A DNA stretch of 63,401 nt from the IMG/VR virus record IMGVR_UViG_3300042541_000733, positions 1 to 63,401 of that record, one strand, 5' to 3'. Below the pieces are notes generated by a model. That model was not told the DNA's origin, made no database searches, and saw only the letters and a program-made list of their open reading frames with translations. Within the stretch, counting starts at the first letter, position 1, and the number at the start of each line of letters is the position of its first letter. Below, in pieces: positions 45,156-53,003 of the stretch. Source of the DNA: a virus. Position numbers and translations under genes: made by a program.

Positions 45156-45175
45156 AAATTTAGGAGACTACACGT

Positions 45176-47110
45176 ATGTCAGGCAGTAATATGTTACCGA
45201 CACTATATCAAGAGTTCATTTATAAGAGCCGCTATGCTAAGTGGTTATGGGATGAAAATCGTCGTGAAAACTGGGATGAAACAGTTGCTCGTTATTTCAA
45301 CTTCTTTGATGAACACATCAAGGAAAATACTGGATACACTGTTACCAAAGAAGAACGTAAGCAACTTGAAGATGCTGTATTGAACCTTGAAATCATGCCA
45401 TCTATGCGCTGCTTGATGACTGCTGGTGAAGCTCTCAAGCGCGAGAATGTTGCTGGTTACAATTGCTCTTATGTTGCTGTAGATAATCCTCGCTCATTCG
45501 ATGAAATTCTTTATGTTCTTATGAATGGCACTGGTGTTGGTTTCTCTGTTGAGTCTAAGTTTGTTGATCAACTGCCTATCGTATCGGATTCATTTCATGA
45601 TACTGAAACAAATATCGTAGTGGCAGACTCAAAGCTTGGTTGGGCAAAGTCTCTTAAGGAACTTATTCATCTTCTTTATGCTGGCCAAGTTCCTCGTTGG
45701 GATCTTTCTAAGGTTCGTCCCGCTGGCGCACCGCTCAAGACATTTGGTGGTCGTGCTTCTGGCCCAGCACCGCTTGAAGACCTATTTAAGTTTTGCGTAT
45801 CAACATTCAAAAAGGCTGCTGGTCGTCGTTTGACCACATTGGAGGCACATGATATCGTTTGTAAGATCGCTGAAATCGTGGTTGTTGGTGGTGTTCGTAG
45901 AAGTGCTCTCATTAGCCTTTCTGATTTGTCTGACGACCGTATGCGCGTTGCCAAGTCTGGTGACTGGTGGAAAGAAAATGTACAACGCGCTCTCGCTAAC
46001 AACTCATTTGTGGCTAAAGAGAAGCCTGATGTGGGCATCTTCATGCGTGAGTGGCTTTCCCTCTATGAGTCGCGCTCTGGCGAACGCGGCATATTCAGTA
46101 GAGCGGCGTCTAGGAAGCAGGCCGAAAAGTTTGGACGAAGAGATCCGGATCACGATTTCGGCACCAATCCATGTAGTGAAATCATTCTACGTTCCAGAGA
46201 ATTCTGTAATCTCACAGAGGTTGTCGTTAGAGGAGATGACACCCCAGAAAGTCTCAAACGAAAAGTCAAACTCGCAGCTATACTTGGTACATTCCAATCC
46301 ACACTTACCAACTTCAAATACTTGAGCAAGAAGTGGTCTGAGAATTGTGAAGAAGAGCGTTTGCTTGGCGTGTCACTGACTGGTATCATGGACAATGAGT
46401 ATACGAATGGTACTGGGGCTAAAGTAATACTTGATGGCGCACTCGAATCAATGTTGGAGGATCTACGCAATGAAGCAGTCAAAACTAACGCTACTTGGGC
46501 TGCGAAACTTGGTATTCCTGTATCTGCTGCTATTACTTGCGTCAAACCTTCTGGCACCGTATCTCAGTTGGTCGATTCGGCTAGTGGTATTCATGCTCGT
46601 CACAGTCCCTATTATATTCGTACTGTTCGCGCAGACAAGAAAGACCCACTAGCACTAATGATGAAGGACATGGGGTTCCCTTGTGAGGATGATGTGACGA
46701 AGCCTCAGCACACTTATGTCTTCTCATTCCCACAGAAGTCTCCTGATCATGCTGTGTTCCGTTCTGAGATTAGTGCAATCTCACAACTTGAAATGTGGTT
46801 GACTTATCAGCGTCATTGGTGTGAACATAAGCCATCTGTTACTGTGTCTGTTAAGGAAGAAGAATGGCCAGAAGTTGGTGCTTGGGTTTACAATCACTTT
46901 GATGAAATGTCTGGCGTATCATTCTTGCCATTCTCAGACCATGTCTACAAGCAGGCACCTTATCAAGATTGCACCAAGGAAGAATACGAAGCTCTTGCTG
47001 CTAAAATGCCTAAAGAAGTTGACTGGACAAAGTTAGCTACATATGAGAAGCAAGACGCAACAACCGGCTCACAAGAATTAGCGTGTGTAGCCGGTGGTTG
47101 TGAAATTTAA
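45176..47110 (+). CDS. nrdJ: Class II ribonucleotide reductase (adenosylcobalamin-dependent)
   Basis: 644 residues. 'AGYNCSYVAVDN' (redox Cys), 'NPCSEIILRSREFCNLTEVV' (thiyl Cys region), 'VKPSGTVSQLVDSASGIHAR', and the C-terminal 'CVAGGCEI' Cys pair of RTPR-type class II enzymes. Needs cobalamin from the host, which suits an alphaproteobacterial B12 user. No NrdB subunit is needed or found. Confidence 0.93.
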   Translation: MSGSNMLPTLYQEFIYKSRYAKWLWDENRRENWDETVARYFNFFDEHIKENTGYTVTKEERKQLEDAVLNLEIMPSMRCLMTAGEALKRENVAGYNCSYVAVDNPRSFDEILYVLMNGTGVGFSVESKFVDQLPIVSDSFHDTETNIVVADSKLGWAKSLKELIHLLYAGQVPRWDLSKVRPAGAPLKTFGGRASGPAPLEDLFKFCVSTFKKAAGRRLTTLEAHDIVCKIAEIVVVGGVRRSALISLSDLSDDRMRVAKSGDWWKENVQRALANNSFVAKEKPDVGIFMREWLSLYESRSGERGIFSRAASRKQAEKFGRRDPDHDFGTNPCSEIILRSREFCNLTEVVVRGDDTPESLKRKVKLAAILGTFQSTLTNFKYLSKKWSENCEEERLLGVSLTGIMDNEYTNGTGAKVILDGALESMLEDLRNEAVKTNATWAAKLGIPVSAAITCVKPSGTVSQLVDSASGIHARHSPYYIRTVRADKKDPLALMMKDMGFPCEDDVTKPQHTYVFSFPQKSPDHAVFRSEISAISQLEMWLTYQRHWCEHKPSVTVSVKEEEWPEVGAWVYNHFDEMSGVSFLPFSDHVYKQAPYQDCTKEEYEALAAKMPKEVDWTKLATYEKQDATTGSQELACVAGGCEI

Positions 47111-47120
47111 GGATAGAAAA

Positions 47121-47282
47121 ATGACAAAAGAAGTAGATAAAATAAAATGTAACTACTGTGAGTCATCATACAAGGTGCTTTATGATTATGAAGAAACGCA
47201 GGGTCAACCTCGCTTCTGTTCTTTCTGCGGTGAAGAGTGTTTTGATGGCGATGAAGTGGAGTTAGAAAGTGATGATGAGTAA
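47121..47282 (+). CDS. Small zinc-ribbon protein, 53 aa
   Basis: ATG 47121 with AAGGAT upstream. 'CNYCESSYKVLY' and 'CSFCGEECFDG' give two CxxC knuckles. Acidic tail. Follows nrdJ by 10 nt. Confidence 0.75.
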   Translation: MTKEVDKIKCNYCESSYKVLYDYEETQGQPRFCSFCGEECFDGDEVELESDDE

Positions 47283-47436
47283 ACTATGGAGATTGGTATT
47301 TCAACCGTATATGGAAGATGAATACGGTGCATACTATCATAGTGGAATAGGATACACAGGCGTTTCATATAGTCCAGATAAATATGCTAGAAGAAAACAC
47401 TATGGTATTGGATATACAGGAGTTTATAATGAATGA
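47275..47436 (+). CDS. Tyr/Gly-rich small protein, 53 aa
   Basis: ATG 47275 (or 47272) overlaps the end of the zinc-ribbon gene. Contains a repeated 'GIGYTGV' motif. It overlaps the next start by 8 nt. Function unknown. Confidence 0.55.
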   Translation: MSKLWRLVFQPYMEDEYGAYYHSGIGYTGVSYSPDKYARRKHYGIGYTGVYNE

Positions 47437-47752
47437 AGATTGGACAGAAGGTTTTAAAGAAGGTTTTAAAATCGGTTTAGAAGAAGGTAAGAGACATCAA
47501 AATCTTAATCCCGTTCCATATACTCAACCTTATGTACCTTTAAGCTTGATGAAAGACAAGTGTCCAAAGTGTGGCATTACAATTAGTGGTGTTATGAATT
47601 ATACTTGTAGTAGCATTAATTGTCCAACATTCTATCAAGTAACATCTTATGGTGCTGTAGGTGCTGTAGGTTCTACTGCTCTTGACACAGATGCTCTTGG
47701 CGCTAACGGTCCGTGTGGACCAACTGAACCGATTGACTACTCTAAGAGGTAA
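47429..47752 (+). CDS. Hypothetical protein with zinc knuckles, 107 aa
   Basis: ATG 47429 after AGGAG. 'CPKCGITISGVMNYTCSSIN' gives C-x2-C...C...C. Gly/Ala-rich tail with 'GAVGAVGS'. Function unknown. Confidence 0.65.
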   Translation: MNEDWTEGFKEGFKIGLEEGKRHQNLNPVPYTQPYVPLSLMKDKCPKCGITISGVMNYTCSSINCPTFYQVTSYGAVGAVGSTALDTDALGANGPCGPTEPIDYSKR

Positions 47753-47785
47753 CATACATACTCTCGAAAGGGAGTTTCGGTATGT
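47752..47785 (+). promoter_or_regulatory. Hairpin covering the RBS and start of the GIY-YIG gene
   Basis: ACATAC (47752-47757) pairs with GTATGT (47780-47785), which contains the start ATG at 47782. An inner ACTC/GAGT pair (47760/47772) covers the AGGGAG ribosome site. Such a structure would block initiation on long transcripts. Confidence 0.65.
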
Positions 47786-48186
47786 GGCTTTACAACGAAA
47801 AAGAGATTGGTGATGATGAGATTGAAGGCTATGCCTCATTCGTGTACATCATCACCAATCTCGAAACAGGAAAGAAATATATTGGCAAAAAAATCTTCAA
47901 GTCGATCCAAAGAAAAAAAGTCAAAGGCAAAACGCGAAGAAAAAAAGTTGAAAAAGACAGCGGATGGAAATCGTATTTTGGATCTAACATCGTCCTGCTT
48001 GGAGATGTTGAGAAACTGGGACAAGATAGATTCCGACGCGAAATCCTAAAACTCTGTAAGACACGCGGAACAGCCTCTTACTGGGAAGCCAAATATCAGA
48101 TGGAACATCAGGTATTGGAAAAACCAGATGAATACTATAATGAATGGATTATGGTAAAAGTTCATCGCTCTCACATTAAGAGCTAG
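47782..48186 (+). CDS. GIY-YIG-type endonuclease-like protein
   Basis: 134 residues. 'FVYIITNLETGKKYIGKK' is the GIY-YIG motif (residues ~18-35), then 'SGWKSYFGS' and 'RREILKLCKTRGTASYWEAK' with the conserved Arg and Glu. Resembles free-standing homing or Seg-like endonucleases of T4-like phages. Confidence 0.82.
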   Translation: MWLYNEKEIGDDEIEGYASFVYIITNLETGKKYIGKKIFKSIQRKKVKGKTRRKKVEKDSGWKSYFGSNIVLLGDVEKLGQDRFRREILKLCKTRGTASYWEAKYQMEHQVLEKPDEYYNEWIMVKVHRSHIKS

Positions 48187-48357
48187 TTATTTCTTAACAT
48201 CAACATTCATTGAAGCCTTAACAGGCTTACCTGAGATCGCAGCACAAAGTTCTTCCGCTCTGATCAAAACCGATACCTCAACACCATTACTAGTCATTGT
48301 CAATCTTCCACCACGAAGAACGATTGATACCTGTTCATTTCTAATATTAGCTTCCAT
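48187..48357 (-). CDS. Minus-strand hypothetical protein, 56 aa
   Basis: Stop at 48187-48189 and ATG at 48355-48357 (complement) with a strong AAAGGAGATT site. A GATAAATATC late-like motif lies upstream on this strand. Sequence starts MEANIRNEQVSIVLRGGRLT. Small beta-rich protein, convergent with the GIY-YIG gene. Function unknown. Confidence 0.7.
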   Translation of the reverse strand: MEANIRNEQVSIVLRGGRLTMTSNGVEVSVLIRAEELCAAISGKPVKASMNVDVKK

Positions 48358-48400
48358 AGTAATCTCCTTTTCAGATATTTATCTGCGACAATAAAACATC

Positions 48401-48429
48401 TTGTGGAAATGTTGCGGCGCATATATACT
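48401..48429 (+). promoter_or_regulatory. Sigma70-like promoter
   Basis: TTGTGG, 17-bp spacer, TATACT (48424-48429); precedes the 60-aa gene at 48464. Confidence 0.5.
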
Positions 48430-48463
48430 AGTGTTCAGAACATTAGAGAGAAGGAGTCCTACC

Positions 48464-48646
48464 ATGATTGCATGGGGAAGAGCAGTAATAGGCGCTATGA
48501 ATGGTTTTAAAGATACCGGAGAAACTGGATTGACCAGAATGTTCCGTACAGAATACTCAAAAGAGTATCAAATGATGAAAAAGAACGGTTATGAAATTAA
48601 TGACAGTTTTGTGAGAACATTCTTAGACATGAGAAAGCATTCATAA
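48464..48646 (+). CDS. Hypothetical protein, 60 aa
   Basis: ATG 48464 with AGAAGGAG. Helical; 'MFRTEYSKEYQMMKKNGYEI'. Monocistronic between promoter and terminator. Function unknown. Confidence 0.65.
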   Translation: MIAWGRAVIGAMNGFKDTGETGLTRMFRTEYSKEYQMMKKNGYEINDSFVRTFLDMRKHS

Positions 48647-48688
48647 AAGTCAAAATGTAGTCTTCGTACTACTTTAAGTCGTTTAATG

Positions 48689-48728
48689 TAGCAGGTATGC
48701 ACCAAAAGCATATCTGCTATTCGTTTTT
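48689..48728 (+). terminator. Rho-independent terminator
   Basis: TAGCAGGTATGC (48689-48700) pairs with GCATATCTGCTA (48708-48719), 12 bp with one G-U, then TTCGTTTTT. Confidence 0.85.
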
Positions 48729-48732
48729 AACC

Positions 48733-48772
48733 CTTGAAAAACCGACTTGCCGTTCTTATCTATAGTATATGA
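48733..48772 (+). promoter_or_regulatory. Early promoter family, copy 4
   Basis: CTTGAAAAACCGACTTGCCG then TTCTTATCTATAGTATATGA. Immediately after a terminator; only ~85 bp before copy 5. Confidence 0.85.
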
Positions 48773-48852
48773 TGCTGACCCACTCCCTCTATCGCAAGTT
48801 GTATCGCTTCTTTATTGGACCCATGCGTCCGATGCATAGCAGATATGCGTAA
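48769..48852 (+). CDS. Possible leaderless 27-aa leader peptide
   Basis: ATG-ATG at 48769/48772 lies right after the TATAGT box; the frame ends TAA at 48852 inside the palindrome of copy 5. MMLTHSLYRKLYRFFIGPMR then PMHSRYA. No ribosome site. May be a chance frame or a leader peptide between the tandem promoters. Confidence 0.3.
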   Translation: MMLTHSLYRKLYRFFIGPMRPMHSRYA

Positions 48853-48898
48853 ACTGCCCTTGAAAAACCGACTTGCCGATCTTATCTATAGTATATGA
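48833..48898 (+). promoter_or_regulatory. Palindrome and early promoter family, copy 5
   Basis: TGCAT-AGCAGAT-ATGCG (48833-48849), 9 bases, then CTTGAAAAACCGACTTGCCG and ATCTTATCTATAGTATATGA (48859-48898). Same 40 bases as copy 2. Drives the early gene at 48916. Confidence 0.85.
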
Positions 48899-48915
48899 CA
48901 ATGAATGAGGATACC

Positions 48916-49206
48916 ATGAGCTTCGTAGTTTTCGAGACTGCCACCACCCGCTACGCTGGGAAAAAGGCCAAGTATGACGATCCGATTTTCCCGACCATGG
49001 CTGCTGCCAAGTCTCACATGACGCGATTGATCAAGTCTGGGAAGTATACGGCCGAACAGATTGCCGTTGCCGACCGCAGCTACTTCCATGATGAGATTGA
49101 AGCGATTGTGGAGCGTACCAACCTCATGAGCGGGAAGCCGTTCTTTGAGCGTATCAATGTCCCTTACTACTGCTCGCCGTCGAGCGAAACTTACTGGAGC
49201 ATGTAA
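48916..49206 (+). CDS. Conserved phage protein, 96 aa
   Basis: ATG 48916 with GAGG. 'AAAKSHMTRLIKSGKYTAEQ' and 'DRSYFHDEIEAIVERTNLMS' then 'SSETYWSM' at the end: a highly recognisable but uncharacterised protein of many phages. First gene of an early operon running to about 50.3 kb. Confidence 0.85.
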   Translation: MSFVVFETATTRYAGKKAKYDDPIFPTMAAAKSHMTRLIKSGKYTAEQIAVADRSYFHDEIEAIVERTNLMSGKPFFERINVPYYCSPSSETYWSM

Positions 49207-49277
49207 TGCTCTTCTGGGCATACCTTCTTCTACTATTCTTCATCTTTCTGTTTATCACTGAGGACACAAATGTCTAA
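49206..49277 (+). CDS. Micro membrane protein, 23 aa
   Basis: TAATG overlap. MLFWAYLLLLFFIFLFITED then TNV: one membrane span. The next start overlaps it. Confidence 0.5.
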   Translation: MLFWAYLLLLFFIFLFITEDTNV

Positions 49278-49392
49278 CGCCGAAATTCGTGATTTGTTTG
49301 ATTCGAATCCCAACTTGTCTGTCGCGCACATTGCGCGCCGCACAGGCAAGTCTATCGCACAGATTGTCAAGATCCTTATGGAGAAGAACTAA
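49270..49392 (+). CDS. Small HTH protein, 40 aa
   Basis: 'SVAHIARRTGKSIAQIVKIL' is a helix-turn-helix of the resolvase/HTH-23 type. No other domain. Could bind DNA as a small early regulator. Confidence 0.6.
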   Translation: MSNAEIRDLFDSNPNLSVAHIARRTGKSIAQIVKILMEKN

Positions 49393-49393
49393 T

Positions 49394-49669
49394 ATGGAAC
49401 GCCGCGAATATAACGGTTGGACTAACTATGAAACTTGGCTCGTCAACATGTGGTTCGGCGATATCTTTACCGATATGCAGAACGAGCGTGAAGACACCTC
49501 GGCTCAGTCCCTGGAAGACTTTGTGACTTCCATGCTTGAAGATCAGGGGCAGCTTCCCGAGACTGGTTTCGCTGCGGACATTATGAATGCCGCAATGAGC
49601 CAGGTTGACTGGGACGACCTTGCTTCTCATTATGAACTGGAAGAGGAAGATGAAGAGCAAGCCGCGTAA
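49394..49669 (+). CDS. Conserved phage protein, 91 aa
   Basis: ATG 49394, GGAG upstream. 'NGWTNYETWLVNMWFGD' is a signature seen across unrelated phages; acidic C-terminus. Function unknown. Confidence 0.85.
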   Translation: MERREYNGWTNYETWLVNMWFGDIFTDMQNEREDTSAQSLEDFVTSMLEDQGQLPETGFAADIMNAAMSQVDWDDLASHYELEEEDEEQAA

Positions 49670-49772
49670 TCACGTGGCAAAAACCTTGTGGACACCAAAA
49701 TTCCGTCCGCAAGTGACGAAGAACCCTAAGGCATATACTCGTAAGGAAAAGCACAAGGTGAAGTATGCGTAA
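49650..49772 (+). CDS. Small basic protein, 40 aa, faintly ArfA-like
   Basis: Overlaps both neighbours. MKSKPRNHVAKTLWTPKFRP then QVTKNPKAYTRKEKHKVKYA. The 'P-x-FR-x-x-V-x-x-x-K-x-Y-x-RK-x-KH' spacing resembles ArfA ribosome-rescue factors. Short; similarity is only suggestive. Confidence 0.55.
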   Translation: MKSKPRNHVAKTLWTPKFRPQVTKNPKAYTRKEKHKVKYA

Positions 49773-49947
49773 GCCCTATATTACCTATAATGAAATTCCT
49801 CAGTTGATGCGTGAATATCTCTTGACCGTGGCCGAAAAGCGCGATATTATGGAGATACCGATTGAAGATATCAATTCCTATCTAGTGGGTCTTCATTCGT
49901 ATTACAGCACACAGAAGGAAGAGTATTCGGAAGGTTGGATTGAGTGA
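49765..49947 (+). CDS. Hypothetical protein, 60 aa
   Basis: 8-nt overlap with the preceding basic protein and 1-nt with the next. Helical; 'MRKPYITYNEIPQLMREYLL'. Function unknown. Confidence 0.65.
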   Translation: MRKPYITYNEIPQLMREYLLTVAEKRDIMEIPIEDINSYLVGLHSYYSTQKEEYSEGWIE

Positions 49948-50105
49948 TGGTTTCATATTTTTGGGAGTTACAGCCAAATGCTGTTGACATGGAATGGGTT
50001 ACCATATATACTCCTTACTATAGACACTTTTTGTTCTACGGAAGTAACGAAGGTGTTATGTTCGTTCCTGGTACCTATGCTGAAATGATAAAGGATTATG
50101 ATTGA
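49947..50105 (+). CDS. Hypothetical protein, 52 aa
   Basis: TGATG overlaps at both ends. Aromatic-rich beta protein ('VTIYTPYYRHFLFYGSNEG'). Function unknown. Confidence 0.55.
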   Translation: MVSYFWELQPNAVDMEWVTIYTPYYRHFLFYGSNEGVMFVPGTYAEMIKDYD

Positions 50106-50278
50106 TGACTAAGCTCCGCGAGAAGATTATCCTCAAGGCCAAAGGTAGTGCTTATATTGTCCAGTCACTCGAAAATCGAATTACGCCATTTGTCGGCAAT
50201 GTTCTAAACGAGGGTGAAGTGACGAAGCTCCTGCTCGAAGCAAAGGTTTCTGGCGCTCTTACTGTCAAGGTTATCTAA
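50105..50278 (+). CDS. Hypothetical protein, 57 aa
   Basis: TGATG overlap. 'MTKLREKIILKAKGSAYIVQ' and 'NEGEVTKLLLEAKVSGALTV'. Resembles a short beta-alpha-beta unit. Function unknown. Confidence 0.6.
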   Translation: MTKLREKIILKAKGSAYIVQSLENRITPFVGNVLNEGEVTKLLLEAKVSGALTVKVI

Positions 50279-50289
50279 GGAAAAATAAA

Positions 50290-50652
50290 ATGGTTGATGT
50301 TTACGAAGGTTCCTTCTCTTCTTGGGAAGATGTTTGCCGTCAGTTTGAGGAATCTATACCTGAACCGGATGAAGTGATATTTGCGGTTTATGATCAGGAA
50401 ATGTACGAAGGTTCGGCTGATGTGATTTATCGCGTTGGTGAACGCTTCTACTGGGCGTCTGGCTCTCACTGTTCCTGCTACGGTTTGGAAGAGCAGTTTG
50501 ATCCTGAAGAGTATTCTGCTGAGTTGCTTATAGCGGCTTTGCGGCGCGGCCATCACTTTTATTGGGCAGGAGATCATGCTGACGCTCTCCGTAAGGAAAT
50601 CATAGAGCGGGTTATCTCTTCCGCGTCTTATCATTGTGGGTATTGGGGCTAA
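50290..50652 (+). CDS. Conserved phage protein, 120 aa
   Basis: AAGGAAAA before ATG 50290. 'VIFAVYDQEMYEGSADVIYR' and 'GSHCSCYGLEEQFDPEEYSA': a pattern common to many phage early regions. Function unknown. Confidence 0.82.
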   Translation: MVDVYEGSFSSWEDVCRQFEESIPEPDEVIFAVYDQEMYEGSADVIYRVGERFYWASGSHCSCYGLEEQFDPEEYSAELLIAALRRGHHFYWAGDHADALRKEIIERVISSASYHCGYWG

Positions 50653-51014
50653 TGGCACTCGTCTACACCAAGACCTCTTCAGGTCGCAAAAAGCCATCTA
50701 AGAAGGTCTTGCGTCTCCGCGAGGAGCGTAAGACTTTTTTTTCAACCATTCTCAAGGACAAGCCGCGCAAGGAACGCACCCTAAATATTCCTGAGCGTGA
50801 AGTGAAGAAGCTGCCACCTCTTTCTAATTCGGTCGGTAATGGCTTCAAGCGGTCAGTAGATGACTATAAGTGGAAGCGCGACCGTGAGGAAACTGTTGCG
50901 ACTATCAAGGAAATCGAGCGCAAGAAGACGCGGGTTGCTCCTGCATACAACAAGGGCGCTGTTCAATACTTGACAGATGGCACCGATCCTGCTACAATTG
51001 GACGTAAGATATGA
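50652..51014 (+). CDS. Conserved basic phage protein, 120 aa
   Basis: TAATG overlap. Lys/Arg-rich N-terminal half, 'IPEREVKKLPPLSNSVGNGF', and 'APAYNKGAVQYLTDGTDPAT' near the end; recurring in phages of Proteobacteria. A sigma70 promoter is embedded at its 3' end. Confidence 0.8.
   Translation: MALVYTKTSSGRKKPSKKVLRLREERKTFFSTILKDKPRKERTLNIPEREVKKLPPLSNSVGNGFKRSVDDYKWKRDREETVATIKEIERKKTRVAPAYNKGAVQYLTDGTDPATIGRKI
50970..50998 (+). promoter_or_regulatory. Sigma70 promoter inside the 120-aa gene
   Basis: TTGACA 50970-50975, 17-bp spacer, TACAAT 50993-50998, just before ATG 51011. Confidence 0.7.
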
Positions 51015-51298
51015 GTGATTGGGGAAGTGAAGTTGAGGTTGAGCGGCGCAACCGTATCCGCTTGACCTTGGCTGCATATGCATATGAGTTTGATGATAAT
51101 CCGATCATGTCCGATGCTGAGTTTGATGACATATCACGCAAGATCAATCCGGATATTGCGACAGGCAGCAAACGACATGACAAATTCTTTAGGGAAAAAT
51201 TTGATCCAGACACTGGCATGTGGATTCGCCAGCATCCATTTCTTCGCGCAGTAGAACGGGCATATCGTTGGAATCTATCTAAAGGTTATTATAAATGA
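51011..51298 (+). CDS. Phage protein with ligase N-terminal-like motif, 95 aa
   Basis: 'NRIRLTLAAYAYEFDDNPIM' and 'SDAEFDDISRKINPDIATGS' resemble the Ia domain (NMN-binding, YxxxDxPxxSDAxYD) of NAD-dependent DNA ligases. No catalytic domain is present. Common in phages; role unknown. Confidence 0.75.
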   Translation: MSDWGSEVEVERRNRIRLTLAAYAYEFDDNPIMSDAEFDDISRKINPDIATGSKRHDKFFREKFDPDTGMWIRQHPFLRAVERAYRWNLSKGYYK

Positions 51299-51960
51299 AG
51301 TTTGGTATTATCTCAGATTTGCATATGGAATTTCAACCGTGGCTTTATGAGCCTGAACCGGATCTATTTTATCTGAATGCAGGCGACACTCATCCGAATC
51401 CGTTGATGCGAGACTATTTTGAGTCACTGTATAATGGTAAAATCTTTTCAGTTAAGGGCAACCACGACTATTACGGACACTCTTTTAGGAATGCCGATAT
51501 AGATTTTCCTGATCCGATAGAAGTTGAAGGTATCAAGATTGCTGGTGCCACGCTTTGGACTGAAATCTCTCCCGTTCGCTGGTGGAACTTCAAAGAGTAT
51601 ATGGTAGATTGTCAACAGGTTGCCGGTATGAACTATGATCGGTATATGAATGCCCATACAGTACATAAGCATCACTTGTTTGATTCTGGTGCTGATATCT
51701 GGGTCATTCATCACTTGCCGTCATATCAGTCGGTTCATGAAGAATATAGGAATTCTGATGGCAATGACTTCTTTGCTACTGAATTGTCACCAAAGATTCT
51801 TGATATGGTAAAGCCACCAAAGCTGATCGTTCATGGTCATACTCATAAGCAATGTGATTATATGATTGGCAATACTCGCGTTGTCTGTAATCCTCGTGGC
51901 TATCCGAATGAGAATGAATGGTACCAGAACTATAAACCTTTAATTGTGGAGATTGAATGA
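51295..51960 (+). CDS. Metallophosphoesterase
   Basis: 221 residues. 'IISDLHMEFQ' (D-x-H), 'LNAGDTHPN' (GD), 'VKGNHDYYG' (GNHD) and 'IVHGHTHKQ' (GHxH) are the calcineurin-like metal motifs. Substrate unknown: nucleotides, RNA ends or proteins. Confidence 0.92.
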   Translation: MKFGIISDLHMEFQPWLYEPEPDLFYLNAGDTHPNPLMRDYFESLYNGKIFSVKGNHDYYGHSFRNADIDFPDPIEVEGIKIAGATLWTEISPVRWWNFKEYMVDCQQVAGMNYDRYMNAHTVHKHHLFDSGADIWVIHHLPSYQSVHEEYRNSDGNDFFATELSPKILDMVKPPKLIVHGHTHKQCDYMIGNTRVVCNPRGYPNENEWYQNYKPLIVEIE

Positions 51961-52214
51961 TGGACATTCGAATCTATACTAAGGACAACTGTTCTTGGTG
52001 TGTTAAAGCGAAAGAACTTATGAACAACATTGGAATTCCATATACGGAACTCAAGCTCGGTGTGGAATTTACACGCGAAGAACTGCGGGAACTTATTGGT
52101 GAACATTTACCCTTGACAGTGCCGCAAATTTTCGTGTATAATAAGCGTATTGGAGGTTATGAAGACTTCCTTGAGTATTGTGAAAATCATGGAATAATTG
52201 GAACAACGGAATAA
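51960..52214 (+). CDS. Glutaredoxin
   Basis: 84 residues. 'IYTKDNCSWCVKAKELM' (CSWC active site) and 'TVPQIFVYNKRIGGYEDF' (cis-Pro and GSH-binding motifs). Could reduce the class II RNR C-terminal disulfide. ATG 51960 preferred over 51957. Confidence 0.92.
   Translation: MDIRIYTKDNCSWCVKAKELMNNIGIPYTELKLGVEFTREELRELIGEHLPLTVPQIFVYNKRIGGYEDFLEYCENHGIIGTTE
52113..52142 (+). promoter_or_regulatory. Sigma70 promoter inside the glutaredoxin gene
   Basis: TTGACA 52113-52118, 18-bp spacer, TATAAT 52137-52142. Precedes 52218. Confidence 0.65.
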
Positions 52215-52217
52215 AAC

Positions 52218-52466
52218 ATGTATAAGATTGAAAAGAACGTGCCTATGACTAACAACCGTATTGACCTTATTGATGACTCTACCCGATATACTCAATACTA
52301 TCCTTTGGATCACATGAAGGTAGGAGATTCGTTCCTCGTGCCTTTTACCAAGAAGCGGTTTACTCCGAAGAAGATTTGTGTCCCGTATGAAAAGGCCCGC
52401 GAGAAGGGTATTGAAATCTCATGTCGTACGGAATCACGAGGTGTTAGGATTTGGCGAATTGAATAA
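52218..52466 (+). CDS. Conserved phage protein, 82 aa
   Basis: 'MYKIEKNVPMTNNR', 'YPLDHMKVGDSFLVP' and 'ISCRTESRGVRIWRIE': a ubiquitous small phage protein with a predicted beta fold and a basic C-terminus. Function unknown. Confidence 0.85.
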   Translation: MYKIEKNVPMTNNRIDLIDDSTRYTQYYPLDHMKVGDSFLVPFTKKRFTPKKICVPYEKAREKGIEISCRTESRGVRIWRIE

Positions 52467-52653
52467 GTATGTAAGTGATTCGAATACTAAATATACTATA
52501 TACATGATGCCCAAACAGTCCGATTGGCAATGCACTCTTATCGGTGGTCCAAATGGTGCTGTTTATAATCCTACAGAGGGTAATGAGCCCAATTGGTTCC
52601 ATCGCAAGATGCAAGAACTTTGTTTTGGTTTTAAATGGAGAAAGATTAAGTGA
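52459..52653 (+). CDS. Hypothetical protein, 64 aa
   Basis: Start set at TTG 52459, with AGGA 9 nt upstream, giving an 8-nt overlap with the previous gene; earlier in-frame starts lie deep inside that gene. 'YTIYMMPKQSDWQCTLIGGP'. Function unknown. Confidence 0.5.
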   Translation: MNKYVSDSNTKYTIYMMPKQSDWQCTLIGGPNGAVYNPTEGNEPNWFHRKMQELCFGFKWRKIK

Positions 52654-53003
52654 AGAAGTTTCTGCTTACAATCTCAATGGTTGCATTGTTTGTTTCTCCT
52701 GCAATTGCGGGCAACAAGAATAATGTTAACCAGTTTGAAAACTGGCAGCACAACCAAGAGCAAACTTACAATTATAATTACAACTATAATTACAAGTACA
52801 AGAACAACAACGGCGATTGGTATGAGAACCCAAATGTTTGGGCGCCAATCGTTGGAGGTCTTCTCGGCGGTCTTGTAGAGCGTTCGGCACCTCCTCAACA
52901 ATACTATGAGTATGAGTACCCACCTTGTCGGGCAGTTATCATGCCTGTATTCGTCCCCAGTTTAGGAGTTTATCGTAAGATGCCAGTACAGGTGTGCGAC
53001 TAA
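52650..53003 (+). CDS. Secreted Asn/Tyr-rich protein, 117 aa
   Basis: GTG start. Signal peptide 'KKFLLTISMVALFVSPAIAG', then a Tyr-Asn repeat, a glycine-zipper-like 'PIVGGLLGGLVE', and two Cys in the C-terminal part ('PPCRAVIMP', 'VQVCD'). Probably periplasmic or outer-membrane associated; possible superinfection or envelope role is a guess. Confidence 0.7.
   Translation: MKKFLLTISMVALFVSPAIAGNKNNVNQFENWQHNQEQTYNYNYNYNYKYKNNNGDWYENPNVWAPIVGGLLGGLVERSAPPQQYYEYEYPPCRAVIMPVFVPSLGVYRKMPVQVCD

Noticed and set aside
45849-46325. Alternative-frame proteins within nrdJ
   Set aside because: No ribosome sites and nrdJ has clear family motifs through the whole stretch.
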